From: JAYUJH01 sp043765375
GTDB lineage: Bacteria > Pseudomonadota > Alphaproteobacteria > Rickettsiales > UBA998
Length of the DNA stretch: 5,433 bases
Direction of reading: 5' to 3'
NCBI GenBank assembly: GCA_043765375.1
Contig: JAYUJH010000027.1
Coordinates: 1-5,433 of the forward strand
The position numbers were made by a program, and so were the translations under genes. Positions 5,340 through 5,433 of the stretch are shown one piece after another. Each line of letters opens with the position of its first letter. Positions within the stretch are counted from its first letter, which is position 1. The notes below the pieces were generated by a model. That model saw only the letters and a list, made by a program, of their open reading frames with translations. It was not told the DNA's origin and did no database searches.

Positions 5340-5380
5340 TTTTTGAAAACCGCCGAAACGTTTGTATTTTTGAGAACCGC
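5340..5380. repeat. Imperfect direct repeat downstream of lgt
   Basis: TTTTTGAAAACCGC (5340-5353) and TTTTTGAGAACCGC (5367-5380) differ at one base and are spaced 27 bp apart. The stretch has no start codon or convincing reading frame. It may be the edge of a longer dispersed repeat continuing past the window. Confidence 0.5.
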
Positions 5381-5383
5381 AGC

Positions 5384-5422
5384 GCAGTGTGATAGTGCTT
5401 TAGCTTTTTAATTTCACATTGC
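5384..5422. repeat. Stem-loop near the window end
   Basis: GCAGTGTGA (5384-5392) pairs with TCACATTGC (5414-5422), nine pairs including one G-T wobble, around a 21-nt loop. No T-tract follows, so a plus-strand intrinsic terminator for lgt is not supported. It probably belongs to the same repeat unit as 5340-5380. Confidence 0.4.
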
Positions 5423-5433
5423 ACGTAAAATTA

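Overview
The window is AT-rich and reads like a chromosomal stretch from an AT-rich proteobacterium. Rickettsiales- or Holosporales-like alphaproteobacteria are a plausible but unproven guess. The grounds are low GC, decayed insertion sequences, REP-like intergenic palindromes and the style of the Lgt protein. Taxonomy cannot be settled from this sequence alone.

Layout. Positions 1-1328 are an insertion-sequence graveyard made of three IS1-family elements. The first (IS-A) is represented only by its 3' end (1-98). Eight bases later a second element of the same subfamily (IS-B, 107-1328) begins. It keeps the zinc-ribbon/HTH part of its transposase but has lost nearly all of the catalytic domain. 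A third element (IS-C, 514-1298, minus strand) sits inside IS-B. It has nearly perfect long terminal inverted repeats and a single-ORF InsA-InsB type transposase broken by one frameshift. Positions 1329-1499 hold a candidate promoter and a striking 19-bp inverted repeat directly in front of the next gene.

The central gene (1500-3437) encodes a 645-residue protein I do not recognise. It appears to contain three or four related hydrophobic modules, each opening with an acidic/small residue-Pro-x-basic motif, followed by a helical C-terminal half that ends in a short tandem repeat. Forty-three bases downstream lies a short-chain dehydrogenase/reductase-like gene (3481-4194), in which Ile replaces the catalytic Tyr and Ser appears to replace the catalytic Asn. 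The two genes may share a transcript, because no convincing terminator separates them.

The 288-bp gap at 4195-4482 carries several palindromes of a dispersed-repeat type. A complete lgt gene (4483-5307) follows, encoding prolipoprotein diacylglyceryl transferase, the first enzyme of lipoprotein maturation. The last 126 bases hold a short direct repeat and a hairpin but no supported gene.

I see no defence system, CRISPR array, tRNA or rRNA. The items most worth a second look are the repeat-built unknown protein with the palindrome in front of it, the SDR with an incomplete catalytic tetrad, and the nested/abutting IS arrangement.
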